Positions 8,817 through 16,820 of a DNA stretch of 64,000 nucleotides are shown piece by piece. The first letter of the stretch is position 1. Every line of letters starts with the position of its first letter. The notes below the pieces were generated by a model. The model had not been told where the DNA came from and did not search any database. It worked only from the letters and a program-made list of their open reading frames with translations. The position numbers were made by a program, and so were the translations under genes. The stretch is from assembly GCF_900114475.1 (NCBI RefSeq), contig NZ_FOTE01000001.1, positions 623,306-687,305 of the forward strand, given 5' to 3'. The stretch is from Paenibacillus sp. 1_12. GTDB taxonomy: Bacteria > Bacillota > Bacilli > Paenibacillales > NBRC-103111.

Positions 8817-8870
8817 TGCATAGTAACTACCTATCTAACACGTTCGCTGGCTTTTTTATACAAATACAGC

Positions 8871-11051
8871 TTAGGCTTTCAAAGCAGCGCTGGATTTATA
8901 TTCAATACGGCGACGATGCAAAATCGGCTCTGTATAGCCATTCGGCTGATTGTAGCCCTCAAATACGAGCTCGCAAGCAGCTTGAAAGGAAATTGATTGA
9001 TCGAAATCAGCGGCCATCGGGCGATAAATCGGATCAGCGGCATTTTGCCTATCCACTACAGCAGCCATCCGTTTCAGCGTTTCCAACACCTGCTCCTTCG
9101 TACAAATGCCATGGTGCAGCCAATTGGCGATGTGCTGGCTGGAAATACGCAGCGTAGCGCGGTCTTCCATCAATCCAACATTGTTAATATCCGGCACCTT
9201 GGAGCAGCCGATTCCCTGTTCAACCCAGCGAACTACGTAGCCCAATATACCCTGTGCATTGTTGTCCAGCTCCTGTTGAATCTGTTCAGTGCTCCACATC
9301 GGGTTATTTTCCAATGGAATTTGCAAAATATCGTCGCGCAAATCGCCAATCATTTGCTTTAATTGATCTTGAACCTGCAGCACATCGACCTGATGGTAAT
9401 GGAGTGCATGCAGGGTAGCCGCTGTCGGTGAAGGTACCCAGGCCGTATTGGCACCTGCCTGCGGATGTCCGATTTTTTGCTTCAGCATGTCGCTCATCAG
9501 ATCCGGCATCGCCCACATGCCTTTACCAATCTGGGCATGGCCCTGCAGACCACAATCCAGACCGACGTTCACGTTCGATTTTTCATAGCTTTGCAGCCAT
9601 CTGGAGGTTTTCATCTCGCTTTTGCGAATCATCGGGCCTGCTTCCATGGAGGTGTGCATCTCATCACCTGTACGGTCAAGGAACCCCGTATTAATAAAGA
9701 CAATCCGTTCTTTAACTTCACGAATACAGTTTTTCAGATTCAATGAAGTCCGCCGTTCTTCGTCCATCACGCCAATTTTAAGCGTATTCCGCTTCATACC
9801 AAGCATATCCTCGACGCGATCAAACAATTCATTGGCAAAAGCCGCTTCCGCCGAACCATGCATTTTGGGCTTCACAATATAGATAGACCCTTTGGCTGAA
9901 TTCTGATAAGGCCCGTTGCCGAGTAAAGTATGCTTGGCAATTAAGCTGGTCATCACCGCATCCATAATACCTTCCGGAATCTCCTGACCATCCTGGTCCA
10001 GAATCGCATTGATCGTCATCAAGTGTCCTACGTTACGAACAAATAACAAGGAACGTCCACGCAGGCTAATCGCATCTCCGGTTGGTGACTTATAGTCACG
10101 GTCCGGGTTCATTGAACGTGTCACGGTGCTATTTCCTTTCGCGAAAATCGCCTGCAAATCGCCCTTCATGAGTCCCAGCCAGCTGCTATATACGAGCACC
10201 TTATCTTCGGCATCCACCGCGGTTACTGAATCCTCACAATCCATAATCGTCGTTAACGCCGATTCCATGACAATATCCTTCACACCAGCTCCATCCGTCT
10301 GCCCAATGGCATGAGCACGGTCAATCTGGATTTCAAAATGAAGTCCATTATTGCGCAGCAGCACAGCAGAAGGACTTGCTGATTGTCCCTGATAGCCAGC
10401 AAATTGGGCAGCATTTTGCAATCCGCTTACGGACCCATCCTTAAGCGATACCGATAATTGTCCGCCTGTGACTGTATAGGCAACAGCATCATGATGAGAG
10501 CCACTGCTGAGCGGTGCCGTCTGATTAAGAAAATTTTTGGCAAAAGCAATAACCTTTTCTCCACGTGCCGGATTATAGGCAGCTTGACGTTCCGCTCCAC
10601 CCTCATCACTAATCGCATCCGTTCCATAAAGCGCATCATATAGACTGCCCCAGCGAGCGTTCGCTGCATTCAACGCATAACGCGCATTATTGACAGGTAC
10701 AACCAACTGTGGTCCGGCCTGTACAGCAATTTCATCATCGACATTATCGGTAGTTACCTTGAAATCTGCTGCCTCAGATTCCAAATATCCGATCTCCTGC
10801 AAATACGTCTTATAAGCATCAAAATCAAAGTTGTTCTTGTTATTTTTGTGCCAATCATTCAACAACTGCTGAAGCTCATCCCGTCTGACCAAAAGAGCTT
10901 TGTTCTTGGGCGACAAATCATGGATTAACGCATCCAGCTCAGACCAAAAAAACTCACCATCCACACCCGTCCCGGGAAGCGCTTGCGTATTGATAAAATC
11001 ATAAAGAACCGAAGCAACCTGAAGTTTTCCAACTTTAATATAGTCTGCCAT
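8871..11051 (-). CDS. glcB: Malate synthase G
   Basis: A 726-residue protein, the usual length of the G isoform (E. coli GlcB is 723). It condenses glyoxylate with acetyl-CoA to malate in the cytoplasm. Recognisable parts are [11 protein letters not shown] (catalytic Arg region, near residue 340), [17 protein letters not shown] and [22 protein letters not shown] (active-site barrel, 430-480), and [23 protein letters not shown] near 625, which holds the catalytic Asp. AGGAGG is 9 nt before ATG. No isocitrate lyase is near, so the glyoxylate probably comes from glycolate, purine or similar catabolism. Its promoter and operator (11189-11261) match those of the FAH gene at 59135. Two tandem leader hairpins precede the ribosome site. 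Confidence 0.97.
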   Translation of the reverse strand: MADYIKVGKLQVASVLYDFINTQALPGTGVDGEFFWSELDALIHDLSPKNKALLVRRDELQQLLNDWHKNNKNNFDFDAYKTYLQEIGYLESEAADFKVTTDNVDDEIAVQAGPQLVVPVNNARYALNAANARWGSLYDALYGTDAISDEGGAERQAAYNPARGEKVIAFAKNFLNQTAPLSSGSHHDAVAYTVTGGQLSVSLKDGSVSGLQNAAQFAGYQGQSASPSAVLLRNNGLHFEIQIDRAHAIGQTDGAGVKDIVMESALTTIMDCEDSVTAVDAEDKVLVYSSWLGLMKGDLQAIFAKGNSTVTRSMNPDRDYKSPTGDAISLRGRSLLFVRNVGHLMTINAILDQDGQEIPEGIMDAVMTSLIAKHTLLGNGPYQNSAKGSIYIVKPKMHGSAEAAFANELFDRVEDMLGMKRNTLKIGVMDEERRTSLNLKNCIREVKERIVFINTGFLDRTGDEMHTSMEAGPMIRKSEMKTSRWLQSYEKSNVNVGLDCGLQGHAQIGKGMWAMPDLMSDMLKQKIGHPQAGANTAWVPSPTAATLHALHYHQVDVLQVQDQLKQMIGDLRDDILQIPLENNPMWSTEQIQQELDNNAQGILGYVVRWVEQGIGCSKVPDINNVGLMEDRATLRISSQHIANWLHHGICTKEQVLETLKRMAAVVDRQNAADPIYRPMAADFDQSISFQAACELVFEGYNQPNGYTEPILHRRRIEYKSSAALKA

Positions 11052-11068
11052 TGTGTTTTTCCTCCTAA

Positions 11069-11141
11069 GGATTTCGCTTTAGCGAAATCAGCATCGTAAG
11101 CATTATCTTGGATTTCGCTTTAACAAAATCAGCATCGTAAG
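11069..11141 (-). repeat. Tandem leader-hairpin repeats upstream of glcB
   Basis: Two 32-bp direct repeats at 11069-11100 and 11110-11141. Read in the glcB direction each is CTTACGATGCTGA, then an 8-bp stem, a TAAA loop and the second arm, then CC. The copy next to the gene has a perfect stem, GATTTCGC/GCGAAATC. The distal copy has GATTTTGT/GCGAAATC, whose two changes leave G-U pairs in RNA. The proximal hairpin ends directly at the TTAGGAGG ribosome site. The same geometry occurs before yfhP (51379-51480). Confidence 0.85.
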
Positions 11142-11188
11142 TTCAACTTGGACTTTACTTTTGGTACCTGTATTCTAAAAAAATAATC

Positions 11189-11215
11189 AAGTTCCATATA
11201 ATGAACTTTGTTCAT
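11189..11215 (-). promoter_or_regulatory. Operator shared with the FAH gene
   Basis: In the glcB direction the 27-bp site contains ATGAAC-AAA-GTTCAT then TATATGGAACTT, that is, three GAAC/GTTC half-sites. It matches the site at 59068-59094 at 23 of 27 positions and in the same orientation to its gene. It lies just downstream of the -10, where a bound repressor would block transcription. IclR binding is inferred. Confidence 0.75.
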
Positions 11216-11231
11216 AAAATATTATAACTCC

Positions 11232-11261
11232 ATTGTAGCATCAATTCACTTGAATGGTCAA
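11232..11261 (-). promoter_or_regulatory. glcB promoter
   Basis: -35 TTGACC (11256-11261) and -10 TACAAT (11232-11237) with 18 bp between them, a good sigma-A promoter. The same hexamers with 17-bp spacing stand before the FAH gene. The leader to glcB would be about 175 nt. Confidence 0.75.
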
Positions 11262-11350
11262 TTTAAAAGTAGCTGATTTTCTTGTCCATGCGATCCTCTC
11301 CACTGTGTTACAATCAGAAGATATTGGAATATTTATATTGGAGGATTTAT

Positions 11351-12319
11351 ATGGGTGAGCTGCTTGCTATCGGGGCGCTGCTGCTATTTTCTTTGAACGT
11401 TATCATTACCAAGGTCGCCAGTAGCAGGCTTGATTTGAATACCGGATTTTTAATTTCCATATCGATGAATGTGCTGTTTGCCGGTCTGATTTTTCTAGGG
11501 CAGTGGGTATGGAACGGATACGCCATGGAGTTTCACGGACTGGGCTTTTTCATGTTCATGTTATCCGGATTATTTGCCTCCTACCTCGGCCGTTATCTGT
11601 ATTTCGATTCAATTGCCAAATTGGGACCTGCCAAAGCCAGCACATTTATGATCAGTAATCCGCTGTTCACCGTTCTCATTTCGTGGTTGTTTCTGCATGA
11701 GCAGCTGCATGCACTGGAGCTGGCTGCGATGCTCATCGTATTAGTGGGGCTTTTTATCGTGAGCTACAAGCCTGCCCAAGCAGGTCAACCCTTAAAAGCA
11801 CAGGCAGCATCTGGAGCAGACGGCACCTCGGTTAACTCAAATAAACTATTAGGTCAGCCTGCCAAAAACCGTTGGAGTGGATTTATTCAACCCGGAGTTT
11901 GGTTAGCTTTGATGGGCTCAATATCGTACGCGCTTGGCAACATTACAAGGGGAACGGCTATTCACGATTGGAATGAGCCTGTATTGGGAGGATTTGTGGG
12001 TGCTTTAACAGGGTTGCTGCTCCAGCTGCTGCTGAATAAAACGACAAGAACCTTCCTGACCGATCTGCGTTCCGCGGACAGAAAAGGTGTTTGGCTTTAC
12101 GCAATAAGCGGGGTACTGACGATATCGGCACAGATCGGGCATATGGCGGCTATGCATTACATTCCCATATCGGTTGCTACTCTGATCACCAACTCACAGC
12201 CGCTGCTGGTCATACCACTAAGTTACTTTCTGCTCAAAAACCAAGAGGGCATCAACCTGCGTACAATAACAGGGAGCTTGCTTGTGCTGCTCGGGATAGC
12301 TGCCATCATTTTGAATTAA
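11351..12319 (+). CDS. DMT-superfamily (EamA) transporter
   Basis: A 322-residue membrane protein with ten hydrophobic segments in two EamA repeats (about residues 1-140 and 185-322). The repeat ends YLGRYLYFDSIAKLGPAKASTFMISNPLFTVL and HYIPISVATLITNSQPLLVIPLSY, each split by helices, are typical. A soluble, Gln/Ala-rich linker separates the halves. The start at 11351 is preceded by TTGGAGGA; the reading upstream to 11282 lacks a site. It probably exports or imports a small metabolite. Terminator at 12342-12367. Confidence 0.88.
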   Translation: MGELLAIGALLLFSLNVIITKVASSRLDLNTGFLISISMNVLFAGLIFLGQWVWNGYAMEFHGLGFFMFMLSGLFASYLGRYLYFDSIAKLGPAKASTFMISNPLFTVLISWLFLHEQLHALELAAMLIVLVGLFIVSYKPAQAGQPLKAQAASGADGTSVNSNKLLGQPAKNRWSGFIQPGVWLALMGSISYALGNITRGTAIHDWNEPVLGGFVGALTGLLLQLLLNKTTRTFLTDLRSADRKGVWLYAISGVLTISAQIGHMAAMHYIPISVATLITNSQPLLVIPLSYFLLKNQEGINLRTITGSLLVLLGIAAIILN

Positions 12320-12341
12320 CGTAAGCCTCATAACCCAATAG

Positions 12342-12367
12342 AAAAGGCCGCATCTTAGCGGCTTTTT
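12342..12367. terminator. Bidirectional terminator
   Basis: AAAAGGCCGC and GCGGCTTTTT form a stem around ATCTTA. It serves the DMT gene from the left and the CAP-domain gene from the right. Confidence 0.75.
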
Positions 12368-12390
12368 CTTCATGTAATCCACTTGTTTTA

Positions 12391-13251
12391 TTAAGAAATA
12401 AATTCTTGAACCCATTCACCATTGAAATAGCCAATACCAATTTTGGTATAAGTGTTGTTCAAAATATTTGCTCTATGTCCTTCACTATTCATCCATTCGT
12501 TCATAACCTGCTCAGGGCTGGTTTGGCCTTTGGCGATATTTTCACCTGCCGTGCTGTATGTGATCTGGAACTTATCCAACATCTGGAACGGTGATCCGTA
12601 TGTCGGCGACGTATGGTCAAAATAATTGTTATTGTACATATCCTGAGCTTTGACGAGAGCCATTTGAGACAGCTTATTATCCATCATTAGGGCAGCGAGT
12701 CCTGAACCCGTTCTTTGTTTATTAACCAGCTGTAGAACCTGCTGTTCATATGGGCTTGATAAATTTTTATCTGCAGGATTTACTGCTGGGTTTGTTTCTG
12801 GGCTAGTTCCGGGGTTCGTTGCTGGATATGTTCCTTGATTCGTTCCTGACCCCGTCCCCGGGCTCATTTCAGGATTTGTCCCCGGATTTGTTTCTGGATT
12901 GGTCACCGGGTTTGTACCGGGGTTTGTTCCTGGATATGTCCCGGGGTTCATCCCCGTGCTTGTTCCAGGATTCGTCCCCGGGCTCGTTCCGGAGTTCGTC
13001 GTAGGGCTTGTCCCCGGAACTTGGTCTCCCGTAAGCCAATTAGGAGGCGTAAATGGATCTTGCTTTGTCGTAATCGTTGATTGTTTTCCCCCTGTTGAAG
13101 CTATAGATGATGCCTGTGTAGGTCCATTCAATGCATCCCGAGTAGGCGTCTCCATACGTATTTCTTTAGCCTGCTGCATGCGTGTCATGCCATCATTCCT
13201 CGTGCAGCCTGCTGACAGCAGGATAGCGGCGATAATAATTAAAGCTTTCAT
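12391..13251 (-). CDS. CAP-domain (YkwD/SCP-like) lipoprotein with GTNP-type repeats
   Basis: A 286-residue secreted protein. Residues 1-16 are a lipoprotein signal ending in the lipobox LSAGC. A spacer of about 70 residues follows, then roughly 19 tetrapeptides of the G-T-(N/S)-P type (about residues 85-162). A C-terminal CAP domain comes last, with YEQQVLQLVNKQRTGSGLAAL, DMYNNNYFDHTSP (His), AGENIAKG (Glu), and MNEWMNSEGHRANILN (Glu/His), the standard YkwD signature. ATG 13251 follows GAGGGGG. The DNA of the repeat is a 12-bp unit tract prone to length change. It is probably anchored to the membrane with the CAP domain projecting through the wall. Confidence 0.9.
   Translation of the reverse strand: MKALIIIAAILLSAGCTRNDGMTRMQQAKEIRMETPTRDALNGPTQASSIASTGGKQSTITTKQDPFTPPNWLTGDQVPGTSPTTNSGTSPGTNPGTSTGMNPGTYPGTNPGTNPVTNPETNPGTNPEMSPGTGSGTNQGTYPATNPGTSPETNPAVNPADKNLSSPYEQQVLQLVNKQRTGSGLAALMMDNKLSQMALVKAQDMYNNNYFDHTSPTYGSPFQMLDKFQITYSTAGENIAKGQTSPEQVMNEWMNSEGHRANILNNTYTKIGIGYFNGEWVQEFIS
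12780..13015 (-). repeat. 12-bp coding repeat tract
   Basis: About 19 imperfect 12-bp units encoding GTNP-like tetrapeptides inside the CAP-domain gene. Units vary mainly at third positions and at the second codon, so the protein repeat is conserved better than the DNA. Confidence 0.8.
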
Positions 13252-13452
13252 GGGTATCCCCCTCAATAAGTTATTGTGAGCTGTGACAGCATACATTGAG
13301 TTCTGTCACTATATACTCACTTAATATACCCATTGGAGATTTACATTAATGCTGGTAATTCCATAGCAATCGCTACCACGATGAACACAAATGTCGAAGC
13401 AACAATATAAAGTATTCACGAATAAAATTTTCTTTAGCCTACCTGTTGGAGT

Positions 13453-13507
13453 AGAAAAAGAAAACCCCAGAGCAATTGATATGCATCAATAATTCCTCGG
13501 GATTTTC
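13453..13507 (-). terminator. Terminator of the 60-residue gene
   Basis: On the minus strand an outer stem CCCGAG/CTCTGGG with one bulged base encloses a perfect ATTGAT-GCAT-ATCAAT stem and is followed by GTTTTCTTTTT. It starts about 60 bp after the stop at 13566. The rest of 13252-13565 holds no supported gene. Confidence 0.6.
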
Positions 13508-13565
13508 TATACTGTGCTGCTGGATTAGTCATCCAAGTGTTAGTTCCGACTTTGAGCCAACTTTT

Positions 13566-13748
13566 CTAAACTCCATTTAAATCAAGCGGTTCCTCTTCAT
13601 TACCTTCATTAAGGTCATCCTTCATTACATTCACAAAAGTTGTGCTTTTCGCATTTTCCAAGGTGTCGTTTACAAAAGCCATATCTTGATTTTCCGCCTT
13701 CGTATTCGTTGTCCCTACATAGTTATTTTTATGCTTTTTATTTTCCAT
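13566..13748 (-). CDS. Small 60-residue acidic protein, unknown
   Basis: MENKKHKNNYVGTTNTKAEN at the start, then a hydrophilic, Asn-rich sequence with a DDLNEGNEEEPLDL acidic tail. No signal, Cys or membrane segment is visible; it is likely disordered. AAGGAGG is 9 nt before ATG, and a hairpin terminator follows the stop, so it is a genuine monocistronic gene. I do not recognise the family. Confidence 0.7.
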   Translation of the reverse strand: MENKKHKNNYVGTTNTKAENQDMAFVNDTLENAKSTTFVNVMKDDLNEGNEEEPLDLNGV

Positions 13749-13816
13749 TTTAAATTGCCTCCTTATTAGGTTGTAAGTACATAAGGATAGGATGCCCCAT
13801 AAGGGGCTCAAACCAT

Positions 13817-13845
13817 TAAAAAAAGCACAACCTTTGTGGTTGCGC
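13817..13845 (-). terminator. Terminator of the M29 aminopeptidase gene
   Basis: On the minus strand GCGCAACC/GGTTGTGC forms a stem and is followed by TTTTTTT. It starts 37 bp after the aminopeptidase stop. Confidence 0.85.
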
Positions 13846-13881
13846 TTCGGTTTGAATCATAGGAAAAACTTTACTTTGTGG

Positions 13882-15114
13882 TCAAAATGCCCAATTGCCC
13901 TTATGAAATACAGGTTCTCTGCTGCCTTCTGCTGTCACTCCGTAAATGTCCATCTCTGCGGAACCGATCATAAAGTCCACATGAGTAATACTGGTGTTAA
14001 GTCCTTTTGCCTTCAACTCATCCTGCGACATCTTCTTGCCGTCTTTGAGACAAAAAGCATAGGCGCTGCCAATCGCCAAGTGATTAGAAGCATTTTCATC
14101 AAAAAGTGTATTGTAATAAAGAATGTTTGACTCCGAAATAGGAGAGGCATGAGGAACCAGAGCAACCTCGCCCAAATAATGAGACCCTTCATCCATATTG
14201 ATCAGGTCCTTCAGCGTTGCTTCACCCTGAGAAGCCGTGCAATCAACAATGCGACCATTTTCAAAAGTGAGGGTAAACCCGTCTATAAGTTGACCACCAT
14301 AGCTTAATGGTTTTGTGCTGGACACTTTGCCATTAACCCCGCTGGCGAATGGAGCCGTAAATACTTCCTCTGTCGGCATGTTGGCGACAAACGCATTCCC
14401 GCTCTCGGCAATACTGTCAGCAGCCACCCAGATATGTCCTTCAGGGAGTTCAATGGTCAGATCGGTGCCAGGGGCTAGATAGTGCAATTTTTTGTATTTC
14501 TTGGCATTGAGATGGTCAGACTTCTCGTTCAATCTACGGACATGCTCTTCCCAAGCCTTGATGGGATTTTCCTGATCGACTCGCACAGTTCGGAAAATCG
14601 CTTCCCACAGCTTAGCTACTTGATCTGCCTCTGGCACTTCAGGAAACACCTTAGCCGCCCAATTTTTCGAAGGAGCTGCAACTACACACCAGCTGAATTT
14701 ATCAGACTGTAAATACTGCCGATACTTTGCCATCGCTTTACCGTATGTCTTTTGATGATTGACAATTCGCTCTTGAGATACGCCTTTGAGCAGGTCGGGA
14801 TCGGACGATACGACACTGATTACCGCGGCGCCTTTCTCGACAAGCTCCAGCATTTCCCCAGCATACCATTTAGGCTCTTCCAAGAACGACTCCTCTGCCG
14901 CCATATCGTATCGCAAACGGGATACGGTGTCATCCGTCCAATTGACCTTAACCAGATAGGCACCGGCTTCATAAGCCTTTTTTGTGATGACCCGAATCAA
15001 CTCGGCTGCCTCAATCGAACCGTTAATAACGAGCGTTTGTCCCTTTTGAATATTAACACCGATTTTGACGACGAGCTCGGCATAGCTGCTTAACTGTTGT
15101 TGGAATTTCAGCAT
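13882..15114 (-). CDS. M29-family metallo-aminopeptidase
   Basis: A 410-residue cytoplasmic enzyme of the thermophilic aminopeptidase family (AmpS/aminopeptidase T type), which removes N-terminal residues from peptides with two metal ions. The metal ligands can be placed at PTEEVFTAP (Glu, near 252), MDEGSHYLGEVALV (Glu, near 318), NASNHLAIGSAY (His, near 346) and ITHVDFMIGS (His and Asp, near 377). The length is as usual for the family (about 410). A TAGGAGG site precedes ATG. Confidence 0.93.
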   Translation of the reverse strand: MLKFQQQLSSYAELVVKIGVNIQKGQTLVINGSIEAAELIRVITKKAYEAGAYLVKVNWTDDTVSRLRYDMAAEESFLEEPKWYAGEMLELVEKGAAVISVVSSDPDLLKGVSQERIVNHQKTYGKAMAKYRQYLQSDKFSWCVVAAPSKNWAAKVFPEVPEADQVAKLWEAIFRTVRVDQENPIKAWEEHVRRLNEKSDHLNAKKYKKLHYLAPGTDLTIELPEGHIWVAADSIAESGNAFVANMPTEEVFTAPFASGVNGKVSSTKPLSYGGQLIDGFTLTFENGRIVDCTASQGEATLKDLINMDEGSHYLGEVALVPHASPISESNILYYNTLFDENASNHLAIGSAYAFCLKDGKKMSQDELKAKGLNTSITHVDFMIGSAEMDIYGVTAEGSREPVFHKGNWAF

Positions 15115-15377
15115 TGAGTATCCTCCTATGAATTCATGGTTTCTCTTTACATTTTAATGTATATAAACAGAAAAGCAAAAGTTGATCAAATTGGGTGATT
15201 CTAATATGGGTAATTGGGGTATTCACCAATGATAGGCAAAAGGGGGCTCAGATGTGCATACAAGTTTGCTTTGAAGCTGGTACTAGAGAAATGTAGTACT
15301 TATTATGAACCAGAGGTTGCTGTAATATAAAATCAACACGATGTATTCATGATTAATATCGCAGGGGGTGCCTACTA

Positions 15378-16082
15378 TTGAAAACGAATCAATTCATCTT
15401 GATTGTTCTCTTCCTTATGTGTACATCATTTTTAACTGCATGTGGAGAAGGAAAGCATTCAGGCAAAAGCTATGATAAGGATATACTCAATCATCTTACA
15501 TACAGATATAATGAAGATTTCAAGATCATAGACCGGGTAGGCGAAAATTCACAAGGTTATGAGAAGTTATTGATAACTCCCGTTAACAATCCTGATATCA
15601 AGTTCCTTGCCGCTATGAACTATTACGCAGGCATAGGGGACATTATGAAGTCCAGAAAAATATCACATCAATTCATGGAAGGCCTCTTTTTCGCTTATGC
15701 TCCTGAACTGTATGCCAAGCATCTTAACATCACGATCCCGCCTGATTATTTCAGTCATACACTTAAATATGGTGATGCCTTAGAACCTACAGGTGCTACT
15801 GCACCAGTTCCTTATGTGGTGACAGGCGTTAAGGAACAAGACCTTATTGGTCTTTCTAAAAGTTTTTTTGAGGTTCTAAAAGGCATCTATGCACATAGAC
15901 CTCCTAAAAATATCAATGGCCTTACAGGAGATTTTATAAAGCTGCCGTATACGTTTGAGGGAAGCCATCAAGTGAACTATGTCAAGCTGGGTTTAGCCGA
16001 CGCATTTCCTTATGACTCCTACGTGATATATAACCAACTTAAGCAAGAGTATGACAAAGTGTCAGAGAAGGTGAAACCATGA
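15378..16082 (+). CDS. Lipoprotein, paralogue 1 of a pair
   Basis: A 234-residue lipoprotein with signal peptide and lipobox LTAC (Cys22). It starts at TTG, 8 nt after AGGGGGTG. The mature protein is alpha/beta and of no recognised family. Segments FKIIDRVGENSQGYEKLLITP and MEGLFFAYAPELYAKHLN have counterparts in the next gene. Its stop overlaps the next start (ATGA), so the two are co-translated. Confidence 0.75.
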   Translation: MKTNQFILIVLFLMCTSFLTACGEGKHSGKSYDKDILNHLTYRYNEDFKIIDRVGENSQGYEKLLITPVNNPDIKFLAAMNYYAGIGDIMKSRKISHQFMEGLFFAYAPELYAKHLNITIPPDYFSHTLKYGDALEPTGATAPVPYVVTGVKEQDLIGLSKSFFEVLKGIYAHRPPKNINGLTGDFIKLPYTFEGSHQVNYVKLGLADAFPYDSYVIYNQLKQEYDKVSEKVKP

Positions 16083-16795
16083 CAAATAAGAGTTCAATGC
16101 TAATTGTTGTATTATGTCTCCTACTGATGACAGGCTGCTCATTGGGCAAGGCCAAATCAGGAGGGAGTTATCAAAAAAATACGGCTGTCCTCTTGAAGGC
16201 TATATACAGCATCGATTTTTCTTTTTCCAAAGTTGTAGGTAAAAACGATAGCGGATTTGATATCCTCGAATTTTATCCTGACATGAATCCTGACCTTAAG
16301 TTTGAGTATCAGAGCTTCGTGAGCGAGAATTATCCAAAAGCAGGCGATAAGTACGATTACAAACAAAATTTTATTGAAGTGCTCGTGATACAAAAGTATG
16401 CCGATGTATACTCGAAACATCTGGGCAAAAACGTAAATGCTTTGTCAATCCGTGAAAAATATCGAACCGTTGATTATCGAAAAGTAAGGTTCACAGATTT
16501 CTTTAAAACAACGGATTATGTCATAACCATTTCAGAGCCTAACATCCAAGAGATGTCTCACAAGATGAACGCGATGTTAGAAGAAATAGCTAAATTTCCT
16601 GAATTGAAACGATATGGGGGTGGCCCAATTCGAACGATGGCATACCGGTTTGATAATCAGAAAGACATGAAAGCCGCTTACTACTTATCAGAGAATGTAT
16701 TCCATTCCGCTTACGGTCAATTAGAAGAAGCCATCACGAAAGATATAACACAACGTTACCAGTATATGAAGGAAACTGGTGAACTGAACAGCTAA
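16079..16795 (+). CDS. Lipoprotein, paralogue 2 of a pair
   Basis: A 238-residue lipoprotein with lipobox MTGC (Cys20). It overlaps the preceding gene by 4 bp. Matching blocks with paralogue 1 include FSKVVGKNDSGFDILEFYPDMNPDLKF, split here by divergence, and EVLVIQKYADVYSKHL. Identity is low, so the duplication is old. Function unknown; both are expected on the outer face of the membrane. Confidence 0.75.
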   Translation: MTNKSSMLIVVLCLLLMTGCSLGKAKSGGSYQKNTAVLLKAIYSIDFSFSKVVGKNDSGFDILEFYPDMNPDLKFEYQSFVSENYPKAGDKYDYKQNFIEVLVIQKYADVYSKHLGKNVNALSIREKYRTVDYRKVRFTDFFKTTDYVITISEPNIQEMSHKMNAMLEEIAKFPELKRYGGGPIRTMAYRFDNQKDMKAAYYLSENVFHSAYGQLEEAITKDITQRYQYMKETGELNS

Positions 16796-16820
16796 CCCCT
16801 ATCGTTCTCCTCCTGCTCTT

